Origin: Campylobacter sp.
GTDB lineage: Bacteria > Campylobacterota > Campylobacteria > Campylobacterales > Campylobacteraceae
Direction of reading: 5' to 3'
Assembly: GCF_019423325.1 (NCBI RefSeq)
Contig: NZ_JAHZBQ010000001.1
Location: forward strand, 992,001 to 1,056,000
Length of the DNA stretch: 64,000 nt
Below, piece after piece: positions 16,363-25,090 of the stretch (the stretch's first letter is position 1; each line of letters begins with the position of its first letter). Position numbers and translations under genes: made by a program. A model generated the notes under the pieces. The model did no database searches, was not told the origin of the DNA, and was given only the letters and a program-made list of their open reading frames with translations.

Positions 16363-17482
16363 CGATAAATTTCCTATAAACCTCTAAATATTTTTCCGTG
16401 ACGATCTTTTCGTCGTAATTTGCAAGCACCAGCTCGCGCCCGTTTCGTCCAAGCCTTTCGCAAAGCGCGGGATCGCCCAATAAAATTTCGATCTTTCGCG
16501 CAAGACCCCCTGCGTCGCGAGTGCGGCAGATTAGGCCGTTAACGCCGTCCGCCACCGCCTCGACGCAGCCGCTGCAGTCGCTTACCACGCAGGCTCGCGC
16601 CATGCTCATCGCCTCTAAAACCGTGCGCGGAAAGCCCTCCTTGTAGCTAGGAAGTGCTAGCAGGTAACTAGCCTTCAAAAGCTCAGGCACATCGTTTCTG
16701 GCGCCTAGATAATGCACCGCGCCACTTCGCAAAAACGCAGGATCAGCGGTGCTTTTATTGCCCGCAAAGCCCTCGCCCACAAAGACAAATTTCGCATCCG
16801 ATCGATCTTTTAAAATTTCTGCTGCTTCGTAGAATTCTCTCACGCCCTTATGCCACATCGCGCGAGCTATCATCAGCACGATCTTTTTGCCGTGCAAATC
16901 CTCGCCCAGATCCGCTGCACTAACGATTTTGGGGTTGAATCTTTCAGCATTTACGCCTACGCTTTTAATCCTTATGACCTTTTGCTTCGCAATAAGCCCG
17001 CGAGATAGCATATAATCAGGATCGGCATCGTTTACAAATATGCAAGCATCCGCCTGCGAAAATGAAAATTTATAAAGCTTCTCCAATACCGCTCGCACGA
17101 GCCTTGTTTTAATATCATCGTCAATATAAAAGCTGCCCAGCCCCTCGACTAAGTTTATCACATATTTTATACCCGCCTCTCGAGCCGCCAGCGTACCGAA
17201 CACGTTTGATTTGTGCGCAGCTGTTTGCAGCAGGTCCAAATCCAGCCTCTTTAGCTCGCGCGCAAGGGCTTTGGTGTTGCTAAATACGGTAAGCGGATTT
17301 AGGCTAGCTCGATCAAGATCGTAGGTTATGGCATTAAAATCGCGTGCCAAATCCTGCGTATAAGCGCCGCGAGGAGCGATTGCAAAAACCTCGTGTCCGC
17401 GCTCTTTTAAAGCCTGCATTATCGGGCGGCGAAAGAAATGTAAGCTCATATCGGCATGGCTTAAAAACCCTATGCGAGCCAT
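16355..17482 (-). CDS. pglA: PglA: alpha-1,3-N-acetylgalactosaminyltransferase
   Basis: Adds the first GalNAc to undecaprenyl-PP-diNAcBac. GT-B fold, GT4 family, 375 residues. The N-terminal start MARIGFLSHADMSLHFFRRP matches the PglA family, with HADMSLH in the first loop. The EX7E nucleotide-sugar motif is KEGFPRTVLEAMSMA. I use the ATG at 17482, nine bases after AAGGA; the ATG at 17491 abuts that site. About 75 bases separate it from pglB. Confidence 0.93.
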   Translation of the reverse strand: MARIGFLSHADMSLHFFRRPIMQALKERGHEVFAIAPRGAYTQDLARDFNAITYDLDRASLNPLTVFSNTKALARELKRLDLDLLQTAAHKSNVFGTLAAREAGIKYVINLVEGLGSFYIDDDIKTRLVRAVLEKLYKFSFSQADACIFVNDADPDYMLSRGLIAKQKVIRIKSVGVNAERFNPKIVSAADLGEDLHGKKIVLMIARAMWHKGVREFYEAAEILKDRSDAKFVFVGEGFAGNKSTADPAFLRSGAVHYLGARNDVPELLKASYLLALPSYKEGFPRTVLEAMSMARACVVSDCSGCVEAVADGVNGLICRTRDAGGLARKIEILLGDPALCERLGRNGRELVLANYDEKIVTEKYLEVYRKFIDV

Positions 17483-17555
17483 ATGCTGCATTCCTTGCTT
17501 GGCGTTGCGAGATTAAATTCCATAAATTTCTCCTTAGCTTGCGGCAAAATTTTAT

Positions 17556-20336
17556 CTAGCGCTTTAATTTATAAACTTTCACAGCAGGGCTTAAGATCAC
17601 AGGCTCGAATAGCTCAGGCCTATATCTTTCAAATACAAAAAGCTGAATGTAGCTTGAGTTTAGCATCGTCTTATCTAGCAGCAAAAATCGCCCGTAATCG
17701 CGCATGAAAATCACGTAAAATTGCGCGCTGCTGTCCATATTAAACTCTTTTACCGAAAGCTTGCCATTCGCGTCGTAGCTCGTTTCGTAAAAGGTATTGA
17801 TCGCGAATTTTCTGCCGCTATATTCTAAATTTAAAAGGCTAGACGAGATCGAAAAGCCGTTGTCCATATGCACGCCGCTTTGATCCTGAACAAACCTATC
17901 GCTCGTTATGAAAAACAGCTCACTTAGCTGCTTGCCGTCGGTGATGTCGATATTTGAAAACTGCGTGACGACGGGAAAGATATTCATCATACGATCGGGC
18001 AAGATGTAGTAGATGTCGCGCGTAGGCCTTGGCGGCTTAAAATCAGCCAGTCCCAAGCTTAAGATAAAATCATTTACATCAGTCGCGTTATAGTCTTTTA
18101 AAATTTGCTTTAGCTTGTTTGGAATTTTTTCACTATATCCGCGCTCGGTGTATTCGACATCCAGGCGCGCCATATTCGCAGAGCTCATCTGATCTCTAAA
18201 AAGTGCGAAACTAACGGGAAAATTATCGTTGCCGAGGTGTTTGCCGCCGTCGATGAGAGTCTTTACGTCGCTGTAATAGCGTATGCCGTATCCATAGTCC
18301 CACCACGAAAGCGCGTAATCCTCGCGCTGCGCTTTATCTTTAAGCTCGTCAAGCACCCGCACCTCGCTTTGATAAAAGACCGTATCGACCTTGTACGAAA
18401 CTATGTGCTGCCATGCGGGGTAAATGGCAAGCGCCGTCAAAATAAGCAGTATCGCGCGCCCCGCGATCTTTGGCAGATCCAAGCGCTTTACGCAAAAATA
18501 CAAAATATATCCGAAACTTAACCCCATCACGCCCACTGCGTAGATCGTAAATCTAAGGCCTGCCTTGTTCGCCGCAAAGCCCAAAAGCAAAAGCGGGATC
18601 GAGAGTAAAAATTCCTTATGTCTAAAGCAAAGTACTACGTATCCGATCGCTGCGATCACGAAAACCGCGACGTGTGAGCTGATGCGCTCCATAAAGATAT
18701 TAGTTGGCACGATGCCTGATTCTTGGATTGTTTGATTGACGTTAAAAAAATGAAATGCCGTATCGGCATTGTCCGCAAAGGAGCGGAAGATATAAAATTT
18801 CGCCTGAAAGATTATCGGGCTAAGACCTCCGTTTGCGACGAAAAAGACTACGGCAAGTGCGCCGATAATCGCTAAAATTTTAAAATTTAATAGCTTTCCT
18901 CTAAACGCAAAGAGCCAAAATAGCGCAAGCGAGATTAAAATTTTAGCTACCAAAGGCGTGGAGCAAAGCACAATCAAAAAGATGATCATCGCTTCGTAAT
19001 TTACCGCACTTTTTCGCTTAAAAATCAGCGTATAGGCAAAAAATACGGCGAGCATCATGGAATTTAGCGAAAAGCTGGAGGGATACCACCACATATAAAA
19101 TATCGTAAACGCGCCCAGCCAAAACAGCGTGCTGCGCGAGCCGCGCGTGCAAATGCGGATGAGCGCCCACAAAATACACATCGCAAGCACGATATTTAGC
19201 ATATCGGTGTCGTAATACCCCGCCATAGTGCGGTTGTAGTAACTATTCGCCACGCTCGCGACAAGCGCGCCGATGAAGCCCGCGCGCATGCAGCGAAACT
19301 CACTTGAGATGAGCAAGATCGGCACTACGATGAGCGAGCTAAACAAAGCCGGCAGATAAACGAATATCGTCTCGATTTTAAAGGGCAAAATTTCAGCCAA
19401 AAACGCCGTCACGATCGAAAGTGGTGCACTAAAGTAGCTAAGATCGTTGGGCTGATGAAAGCCGGCGAGTCGGTCGCGCGCGCCCTCTGCGAAGGCGTAG
19501 CCGTCGTTGGTGTTTATCATCAGCTCGCCGTCCCAAAAAAAGTAATTCGGAAAGCCGCTCGCCCAGTGCACCCACCACATGCGAAACGCCACGCTAAAGG
19601 CAAATGCGAACAAAATCATCAGCAAAATATGCTTGGAAAACTCATAATTTTTTATGAAGCCAAAAATTCTGCGCCTAGCAGGGAGTGCGCCAGCTGACTG
19701 ATTTTTATAATTCTGGGAATTTTCCGTTGTGGGGCTTTTAGAATTATCAGAATTTATACCGTTTGTAGAATTTAAAGTGCTTGTGGAATTCGCATTTTTA
19801 AATTTAGCCAAATTAGCGGCTTTTGCGGAATTTTTATTTGTAGAGTTCGCAGCGCCAGCGGAATTTTTATTTGTAGAATTTTTGCTCGTGGAATTCGCAG
19901 CGCCTTTCAAATTTGAGTTTGTAGAATTTGCGCCTGCGGAATTTTCAGAATTTACCGAGGCGGAATTTCGTCCGTTTGATTTTTTAGCCTTTTTGGATTT
20001 TTTTTGTGCTCGCATTTTTGCAGAAACAGCGCGCGCTTGATCGTCGCTTAAATTTTTAGCGCCGGCGTGCGCGGAATTTTTGCTCGCAGAATTTTTTGCA
20101 TCAAGCGCGGAATTTTTATCGCTCTGAGGCGCGGTATCCTCGCTACCCTCAATTGCGGCATTTTCGCCGCTAAAATTCTCACCGCCGCCTGCGGAATACT
20201 CTGCGTCAAAATTTCCCTCACTAGCAAAATTTTCGCTTAAGGCAGCTTTGTCAGCACCCATTGATTGCGCGCCTTTTTGATCGTCCAATCCTTCGTTGAT
20301 CTCTCTAACGCTAAAAGCCTTTTTTTCTTCACCCAC
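17556..20336 (-). CDS. pglB: PglB: oligosaccharyltransferase with a long N-terminal extension
   Basis: Transfers the lipid-linked N-glycan to Asn in D/E-X-N-X-S/T sequons of periplasmic proteins. From about residue 222 the protein follows C. jejuni PglB: 13 predicted helices, loop NDGYAFAEGARD, GYYDTDM, NQTIQE, catalytic WWDYG at ~678, and MMNIF as the M-x-x-I motif. A DYNAT sequon at ~748-752 matches the site where C. jejuni PglB is itself glycosylated. Total length is 926 against 713 in C. jejuni. The extra ~213 residues are an N-terminal, cytoplasm-facing Asn/Ser/Ala/Lys-rich tract. The GTG start follows AAGGA and lies right after the pglJ stop. Confidence 0.95.
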   Translation of the reverse strand: MGEEKKAFSVREINEGLDDQKGAQSMGADKAALSENFASEGNFDAEYSAGGGENFSGENAAIEGSEDTAPQSDKNSALDAKNSASKNSAHAGAKNLSDDQARAVSAKMRAQKKSKKAKKSNGRNSASVNSENSAGANSTNSNLKGAANSTSKNSTNKNSAGAANSTNKNSAKAANLAKFKNANSTSTLNSTNGINSDNSKSPTTENSQNYKNQSAGALPARRRIFGFIKNYEFSKHILLMILFAFAFSVAFRMWWVHWASGFPNYFFWDGELMINTNDGYAFAEGARDRLAGFHQPNDLSYFSAPLSIVTAFLAEILPFKIETIFVYLPALFSSLIVVPILLISSEFRCMRAGFIGALVASVANSYYNRTMAGYYDTDMLNIVLAMCILWALIRICTRGSRSTLFWLGAFTIFYMWWYPSSFSLNSMMLAVFFAYTLIFKRKSAVNYEAMIIFLIVLCSTPLVAKILISLALFWLFAFRGKLLNFKILAIIGALAVVFFVANGGLSPIIFQAKFYIFRSFADNADTAFHFFNVNQTIQESGIVPTNIFMERISSHVAVFVIAAIGYVVLCFRHKEFLLSIPLLLLGFAANKAGLRFTIYAVGVMGLSFGYILYFCVKRLDLPKIAGRAILLILTALAIYPAWQHIVSYKVDTVFYQSEVRVLDELKDKAQREDYALSWWDYGYGIRYYSDVKTLIDGGKHLGNDNFPVSFALFRDQMSSANMARLDVEYTERGYSEKIPNKLKQILKDYNATDVNDFILSLGLADFKPPRPTRDIYYILPDRMMNIFPVVTQFSNIDITDGKQLSELFFITSDRFVQDQSGVHMDNGFSISSSLLNLEYSGRKFAINTFYETSYDANGKLSVKEFNMDSSAQFYVIFMRDYGRFLLLDKTMLNSSYIQLFVFERYRPELFEPVILSPAVKVYKLKR
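19716..20232 (-). repeat. RAATTY-rich low-complexity array coding for the PglB extension
   Basis: Within ~517 bases I count 21 RAATTY hexamers (GAATTT, GAATTC, AAATTC, AAATTT), mostly in degenerate units of GCGGAATTTTT spaced 12-30 bases. On the coding strand they read as Lys-Asn-Ser-Ala and Asn-Ser-Thr. A run of eight A residues in the coding strand near 19997-20004 is a possible slippage site. Chance expectation is about one hexamer per kilobase at even composition, a few more in AT-rich DNA. Confidence 0.8.
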
Positions 20337-20338
20337 GC

Positions 20339-21457
20339 CTATTTTCCTTCGTCGATTTGTTCTATTTTTGCGATCAGCTCGCTTGCTATCCGTTTTTTAT
20401 CGAAAAACGAGGCTTTAATTTTAGCCTTTTTCTCATAAAATTTTACATAATTTTCATCATCCAGCGCTTTTTGAATCGCCGCTTGGGTGCTTTCTAGATC
20501 GTTTACGCCTACTAGCACGCCCCATTCGCTCTGCCCCAAAAGCTCGCGCGCGCCGCTTTGATGATCGCTTGAAATCACGAGCTTGCCGCACGCAAGAGCC
20601 TCGATGAGAGCGTTTGAAAACCCCTCAAAAAGGCTTACGAAGACGAACGCATAGCATCTAGCCATATACTTATACGGATTTGCGTCAAAGCCCAAAAGTT
20701 TTACGCGACCGATTAAGCCCAGCTCCTCTATCAGGGCCTCAAGCTCGGCTCGCAGCACGCCGTCGCCCAAGATCAGCAGGTCTTTGTCATTATTTTTTAA
20801 ATTTGCATACGCGCGGATCAAAAGTGCGTGGTTTTTGCCCGCATCGAGCCTGCCGACGCTTAGGAAAAACGGCCGCTCCTGCGCGACCTGCTCCTTTGCT
20901 TTGCGACCGATCTCATCAAGATCGATCGCGTTGTATAGCACGCTCATCTTGCGCTCGTCAATTCCGAAATTATCCGCCAGATCGCGCAAATTTCCAAGCG
21001 AGTTCGGAAAGATAAAATCGGCCTTCGGATAGAGCTTGCGCAGCAGAAGCTTTGAAATTTTGGATTTAAAGCTCGGCTCTTTATACAGCACCGACGGCGT
21101 CGAGCATTCGTTAAAAATCATAGTGCCGCGTAGCCCGTAAACTCGCGCCAGCGCCGCCACGTAACAAGGGCGGTTCATCCAAACGAAGTGGATGTCGATG
21201 CCCAGGCGCTCGCATAGTTTTTTGTACCTAAGCGCCAAAAACGGCAGCTTTGCGAGCTTCAGCAGTCCATTTTCAAAAGGGGCTGATTTTTCGATGAAAT
21301 GGATCTGCACGCCGCTTGGAATTTCATAAAAAATCCTCTCATTCATCAGCACCAGATGCACCTCGTAGCGTGCCGTAAGCTCGCCTAAGAGGTTGCTTAC
21401 GACGCGCTCGGCGCCGCCTCCTGCCATCGAATAGATAAAAACGCTTAATTTCTTCAT
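20339..21457 (-). CDS. pglJ: PglJ: alpha-1,4-N-acetylgalactosaminyltransferase
   Basis: Adds the second GalNAc to the growing N-glycan. GT4 family, 372 residues. It closely follows C. jejuni PglJ: FIYSMAGGGAERVVS at the N-terminus, VHLVLMNERI, CERLGIDIHFVWMNRP, SVGRLDAGKNHALLIRAY, and the EX7E motif FEGFSNALIEALACG. The ATG at 21457 has AAAGG seven bases upstream; a GTG one codon earlier is possible. It is separated from pglB by two bases. The 247-base spacer upstream (21458-21704) holds a small hairpin (AGCGCA/TGCGCT at 21548-21562) and no gene. Confidence 0.93.
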   Translation of the reverse strand: MKKLSVFIYSMAGGGAERVVSNLLGELTARYEVHLVLMNERIFYEIPSGVQIHFIEKSAPFENGLLKLAKLPFLALRYKKLCERLGIDIHFVWMNRPCYVAALARVYGLRGTMIFNECSTPSVLYKEPSFKSKISKLLLRKLYPKADFIFPNSLGNLRDLADNFGIDERKMSVLYNAIDLDEIGRKAKEQVAQERPFFLSVGRLDAGKNHALLIRAYANLKNNDKDLLILGDGVLRAELEALIEELGLIGRVKLLGFDANPYKYMARCYAFVFVSLFEGFSNALIEALACGKLVISSDHQSGARELLGQSEWGVLVGVNDLESTQAAIQKALDDENYVKFYEKKAKIKASFFDKKRIASELIAKIEQIDEGK

Positions 21458-21704
21458 CACTTTACCTTTTAAATATCACTGCCGCGCCCTAAATTTAAGC
21501 TTTACTCACGCCTTTTTATGTGAGAATGCGCCGCGCCGTTTAAATTTAGCGCATTTTGCGCTGCCTCAAACGGCTAAAATTTCATCGCACGATGCGGCTT
21601 TGTAAATTTAAACGTACCGTTTTGCTTGGGCGCAAGAGCCTATCTTAGCACACCGAAGTTTAAATTTAATCCCTGCGCGCCGCTAGGGCATCGATAAGCG
21701 GCTG

Positions 21705-22748
21705 CTATTTGCGCGCAAACCGATCGATCAAGCCCTGCCAGAGCTTAATGATGCGCTCTTGCGAAAACTCGTCTAAATTTTCATTTGCATTTTGCACGAG
21801 AGCGTCTCGCAGCTTCTCGTCGCTCATTAAAATTTCGAGCTTGCTCGCAAGTTCATTCGCATCGCCGCATTTAAACAAAATGCCGCTAAAGCCGTCCTTT
21901 ATGAGCTCTTTTGCGCCCGCCGTGTCGCTGCTAAGCCGTGCGCAGCCGTAAAATGCAGACTCGATCAGCACGTTTGAAAGCCCTTCATTAAGCGAGCTTA
22001 GCACAAAAATTTTGGCTTCTTTATACAGCTCGCTCACGTCCTGCTTGTGCCCTAAAAATCGTACTTCAAGCCCGAGCCGCGCCACGAGCTCGCGCAAGCT
22101 TTCGCGCAGCGATCCATCGCCCGCAATTAAAATTTCCCACTGCGCAAGCAGGCTTTTATCAATCCCGCTTAGCGCGTCAAAGTAAATTTCATAACCCTTT
22201 ACGGGCTCGAGTCTGCCGACGCTTAAGATCACGTTTCGCTTGGCGCTTTTTGCGTCGCAGATTTCGCCGAAAAAGGGGTTGTGCACGACGAAGCAGTTTT
22301 TGACAAATCGCGAATAGTACTCAAAGTCCGAGCGCGTAAGCACCGTAAGCGCGTCTGCTTTTTTATAGCACAGATCGCGCACGCGGCTAAAAAGCCCGCT
22401 TGGCAGATAATCGTGCGCGTTGTGCTCGGTCGCGATGAGCGGGATACCTAGCCCAAAGCTTGCGATCACGCACGCTACGTTCGTCCAGTCCATAAAGCTG
22501 ATGATGACGCTTGGGCGCTCGCGCTTGAAACACTCGCGCAAAATTCTGTATTTATCGAACCTGCCACCGTTTTTATAAACATCCAGATGCAAAAATTTTA
22601 TCTTTTCGCTAAATTTATACCTGCCCTCGTCGTTTTCCAAAATCGCGATCGTAACGTCGTTTGCGCGCGCAAAATAATTCGCCAAAACCTGAAGCACGCG
22701 CTCGGCGCCGCCGTTTCTAAGAGCCGCGATGACGAATAAAATTTTCAT
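21705..22748 (-). CDS. GT4 glycosyltransferase, PglH-like (copy 1)
   Basis: A 347-residue GT-B transferase. The N-terminus IAALRNGGAERVLQVLANY, the acceptor-lipid region VIISFMDWTNVACV and SEH-like ATEHNAHDYL, and the EX7E motif NEGLSNVLIESAFYG all resemble C. jejuni PglH. PglH is the polymerase that adds three GalNAc residues. A second PglH-like gene lies 1.3 kb upstream, so which of them performs that step cannot be told from sequence. It overlaps the GT2 gene by four bases. Confidence 0.8.
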   Translation of the reverse strand: MKILFVIAALRNGGAERVLQVLANYFARANDVTIAILENDEGRYKFSEKIKFLHLDVYKNGGRFDKYRILRECFKRERPSVIISFMDWTNVACVIASFGLGIPLIATEHNAHDYLPSGLFSRVRDLCYKKADALTVLTRSDFEYYSRFVKNCFVVHNPFFGEICDAKSAKRNVILSVGRLEPVKGYEIYFDALSGIDKSLLAQWEILIAGDGSLRESLRELVARLGLEVRFLGHKQDVSELYKEAKIFVLSSLNEGLSNVLIESAFYGCARLSSDTAGAKELIKDGFSGILFKCGDANELASKLEILMSDEKLRDALVQNANENLDEFSQERIIKLWQGLIDRFARK

Positions 22749-24010
22749 TTTAGCTTCCGATAAATTTTATAAAATAACCGCAAAAGCGCGGGATTTGCGT
22801 AAAACAAGACCATCATCAGCGTCTGCGTGCGGCTTGCATGCGTCGCGAAAAATCCAAAATCCAGCCGCTCGCGCACCAAAGCGTGCAGTGAGCGGATCTG
22901 ATCCGCAGCTTCTGCAGCGCTTAAAGGAGAGCGGGGATCTGCGATCTTTCTTTGCGACGCGGAATTTTGCTCGGAATTTTGCATATAATTTTGCCCGGCG
23001 GAATTTTTAACTGCAGAATTTTTACCGCATGCGCAAGATAAACTATCAGCACCGCGTAAATCTGCCTCGTTTGCCAAACTGCACGTATTAGCCTTGGAAG
23101 GAGAAGTCGCATTTCCATCCAAGCCTGCAGGATCAAAGCTTGATTTGATGATTAAAAACGCCGTATTCAGCGTGGATTCGCAGCGAGTGAAATTAGCCTC
23201 GCGCGCCAAGCTTGGATAATTCACAGCGATCGCCTCAGTATAGCGGCGCACCGCAGCGATGACTGCAAGATGCCTGCGCGCGAATGAGTTTACGGTCGAG
23301 CCCGCCCTTACGCGATAAAAATATAAAATTTCATCCGTGCACGCCACAATAGAAGCGTTAAAAATATCAAAAAATATCGCTACATCCTCATAGATCTGCC
23401 CCGCAGGAAATCGCAAAGCGGCGAAAATCTCGCGAGCAAACAGCGCGCGCCAAACCGCGGTGCTAAAATACGGATCCTGCGTGCAGCTGCGCCTAAAAAG
23501 CTCTTGCGGCGATATTTTGTATTCGCCTGCATTGGCATTTGAATTTGCAGCTCCTCCTGGATCGCTAATCTCTTTAGAATTTTGATTTTCTTTAGAATTT
23601 AAAGCCGCCTTGAAATTATTTATTTCGCTCTCGTCGCTAAATGCCGCGTAGCCGCACATAGCGATCTTGGTGCAAAATTTCTGCGTCAGACGAAAAAGCG
23701 TCTCAATCAAATCAAGGCTTATCAAATCGTCGCTGTCTACAAAACTAATAAACTCCCCGCGAGCGACATCTAAAGCGGCGTTTCGTGCACTAGCCTGCCC
23801 GCCGTTTGGTTTATGCAGCACGCACACACGGGGATCACGCGCGGCGTATTCGTCGCAAATCGCCTCGCTGCCGTCATTTGAGCCATCATCTACGAGTAAA
23901 ATTTCTAAGTTAGTATAGGTCTGCGCCGTGATGCGCTCCACGCAAGCGCGCAGGAATTCTTTGACATTATAAACGGGGATGATGACCGAGATTAGGGGAT
24001 TTTCGCTCAT
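22745..24010 (-). CDS. GT2 glycosyltransferase with two low-complexity insertions
   Basis: A 421-residue GT-A transferase. The catalytic domain has ISVIIPVYNVKEFLRACV, LLVDDGSNDGS, GGQASARNAAL and the DXD-like FVDSDDL at 92-95. Two stretches unlike the family are inserted. Residues ~130-163 form an Asn/Ser/Lys-rich loop, and residues ~293-365 include KNSAVKNSAGQNYMQNSEQN. Between and after them the family pattern resumes (YEDVAIFFDIF). It occupies the place of pglI but resembles the EpsJ-like GT2 group more than C. jejuni PglI, so I give no symbol. GGAGG precedes the ATG. It overlaps its neighbours by one and four bases. Confidence 0.8.
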   Translation of the reverse strand: MSENPLISVIIPVYNVKEFLRACVERITAQTYTNLEILLVDDGSNDGSEAICDEYAARDPRVCVLHKPNGGQASARNAALDVARGEFISFVDSDDLISLDLIETLFRLTQKFCTKIAMCGYAAFSDESEINNFKAALNSKENQNSKEISDPGGAANSNANAGEYKISPQELFRRSCTQDPYFSTAVWRALFAREIFAALRFPAGQIYEDVAIFFDIFNASIVACTDEILYFYRVRAGSTVNSFARRHLAVIAAVRRYTEAIAVNYPSLAREANFTRCESTLNTAFLIIKSSFDPAGLDGNATSPSKANTCSLANEADLRGADSLSCACGKNSAVKNSAGQNYMQNSEQNSASQRKIADPRSPLSAAEAADQIRSLHALVRERLDFGFFATHASRTQTLMMVLFYANPALLRLFYKIYRKLK

Positions 24011-25089
24011 TATTCCTCCCTGTGTATCGTAGCGGCTATGAAATCCAACCAGCGTCGCCCGATCGTTTCAATTTTAAAGCTCTCCTCGCGCTTGGAGGCA
24101 TTTTGCACGAGTCGCTCGCGCAGCTTTTCGTCGCTCATTAGAATTTCAAGCTTTTTAGCGATACTTGCGCTATCGCCTACAGGGCACAAAAACCCATCTA
24201 TGCCGTCGCTTATAAGCTCGCTAGGACCTGCGATGCAATCTGTGGAAATTCTAGCGGTGCCGAAAAATATACTCTCCATCAAGATATTGCAAAAGCCCTC
24301 CATCTTGGAGGTTACGACGACGATTTTAGCGCGTTCATATAAGCTTTCGATATCGCGCACAAAGCCGATGAACTGCACATTTAAGCGCAGCTTCGCAGCT
24401 AGGCTCTCAAGGCTCTTTCGCTCCTCTCCGTCGCCTGCGATCACCACCTTCCACTCTTTTAAAAGATTGAAATCTATAAGCGCAAGCGCCTTAAGAAGGA
24501 CATCAAAGCCCTTATAGACATTGAGCCGGCCAGCTGCTAGGATGATATTTTCTTTAGGCGGGCGGGCTTCTTTAGCATGGCTGATCTCAAACATCGGATT
24601 AGGCATAATCACTCGATTTTGCACATATGTGTAATGATCCAGATCAAATTTACTAAGCACACTAAGACCTGCAGCTTGCGGATAAAAGATCCGCTTTAGC
24701 GCGCGCCAGATCGGACTTTTTAAAAAACGATGATTGGTGTGTTCGGAGACGATGATTTTCTGCCCAACTCCAAGATTTGCGATAAGCGTAAGGACATTGG
24801 TATTATCTAAAAACGAGATTACTACGTCAAATTTACGATTTTTTAGAAGCCTGTGCAAGGCTAAAATTTTATCGTAGCGCTTTTTTATATTGCCAAATAC
24901 TCCTAAATCGCCTACTCCTAAATCCAAGCTAATAAGCTCGATCTTATGATCCAGCGCGTAAAACGGCTCATCTGCGTCAAATTTTATCACACAGACCTCA
25001 TTCTCGCGGCAGAAAAAATTTGCCAGCACGCTTAGCACGCGCTCGGCACCACCCTTGCCTAAAGCAGAAATTACCATAGCTATTTTCAT
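24010..25089 (-). CDS. pglH: GT4 glycosyltransferase, PglH-like (copy 2)
   Basis: A 359-residue GT-B transferase. Of the two PglH-like genes this is the closer to C. jejuni PglH: SALGKGGAERVLSVLANFFC, CVIKFDADEPFYALDHKIELISL, VVISFLDNTNVLTLIAN, SEHTNHRFLKSPIWRALKR, and MEGFCNILMESIFFG as the EX7E motif. It is expected to act on the undecaprenyl-linked glycan at the inner membrane. The ribosome site is weak. It lies two bases after the pyruvyltransferase gene. Confidence 0.75.
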   Translation of the reverse strand: MKIAMVISALGKGGAERVLSVLANFFCRENEVCVIKFDADEPFYALDHKIELISLDLGVGDLGVFGNIKKRYDKILALHRLLKNRKFDVVISFLDNTNVLTLIANLGVGQKIIVSEHTNHRFLKSPIWRALKRIFYPQAAGLSVLSKFDLDHYTYVQNRVIMPNPMFEISHAKEARPPKENIILAAGRLNVYKGFDVLLKALALIDFNLLKEWKVVIAGDGEERKSLESLAAKLRLNVQFIGFVRDIESLYERAKIVVVTSKMEGFCNILMESIFFGTARISTDCIAGPSELISDGIDGFLCPVGDSASIAKKLEILMSDEKLRERLVQNASKREESFKIETIGRRWLDFIAATIHREE

Positions 25090-25090
25090 T

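Noticed and set aside
19716..20232. Asn/Ser tract of PglB as a CRISPR-like or glycan-acceptor array
   Set aside because: Units are too short and degenerate for CRISPR, and the Asn sites lack acidic residues at -2 and are predicted cytoplasmic.
22745..24010. Naming the GT2 gene pglI
   Set aside because: Position fits, but the sequence looks closer to EpsJ-like GT2 enzymes and carries insertions; the glucosyl branch cannot be assumed.
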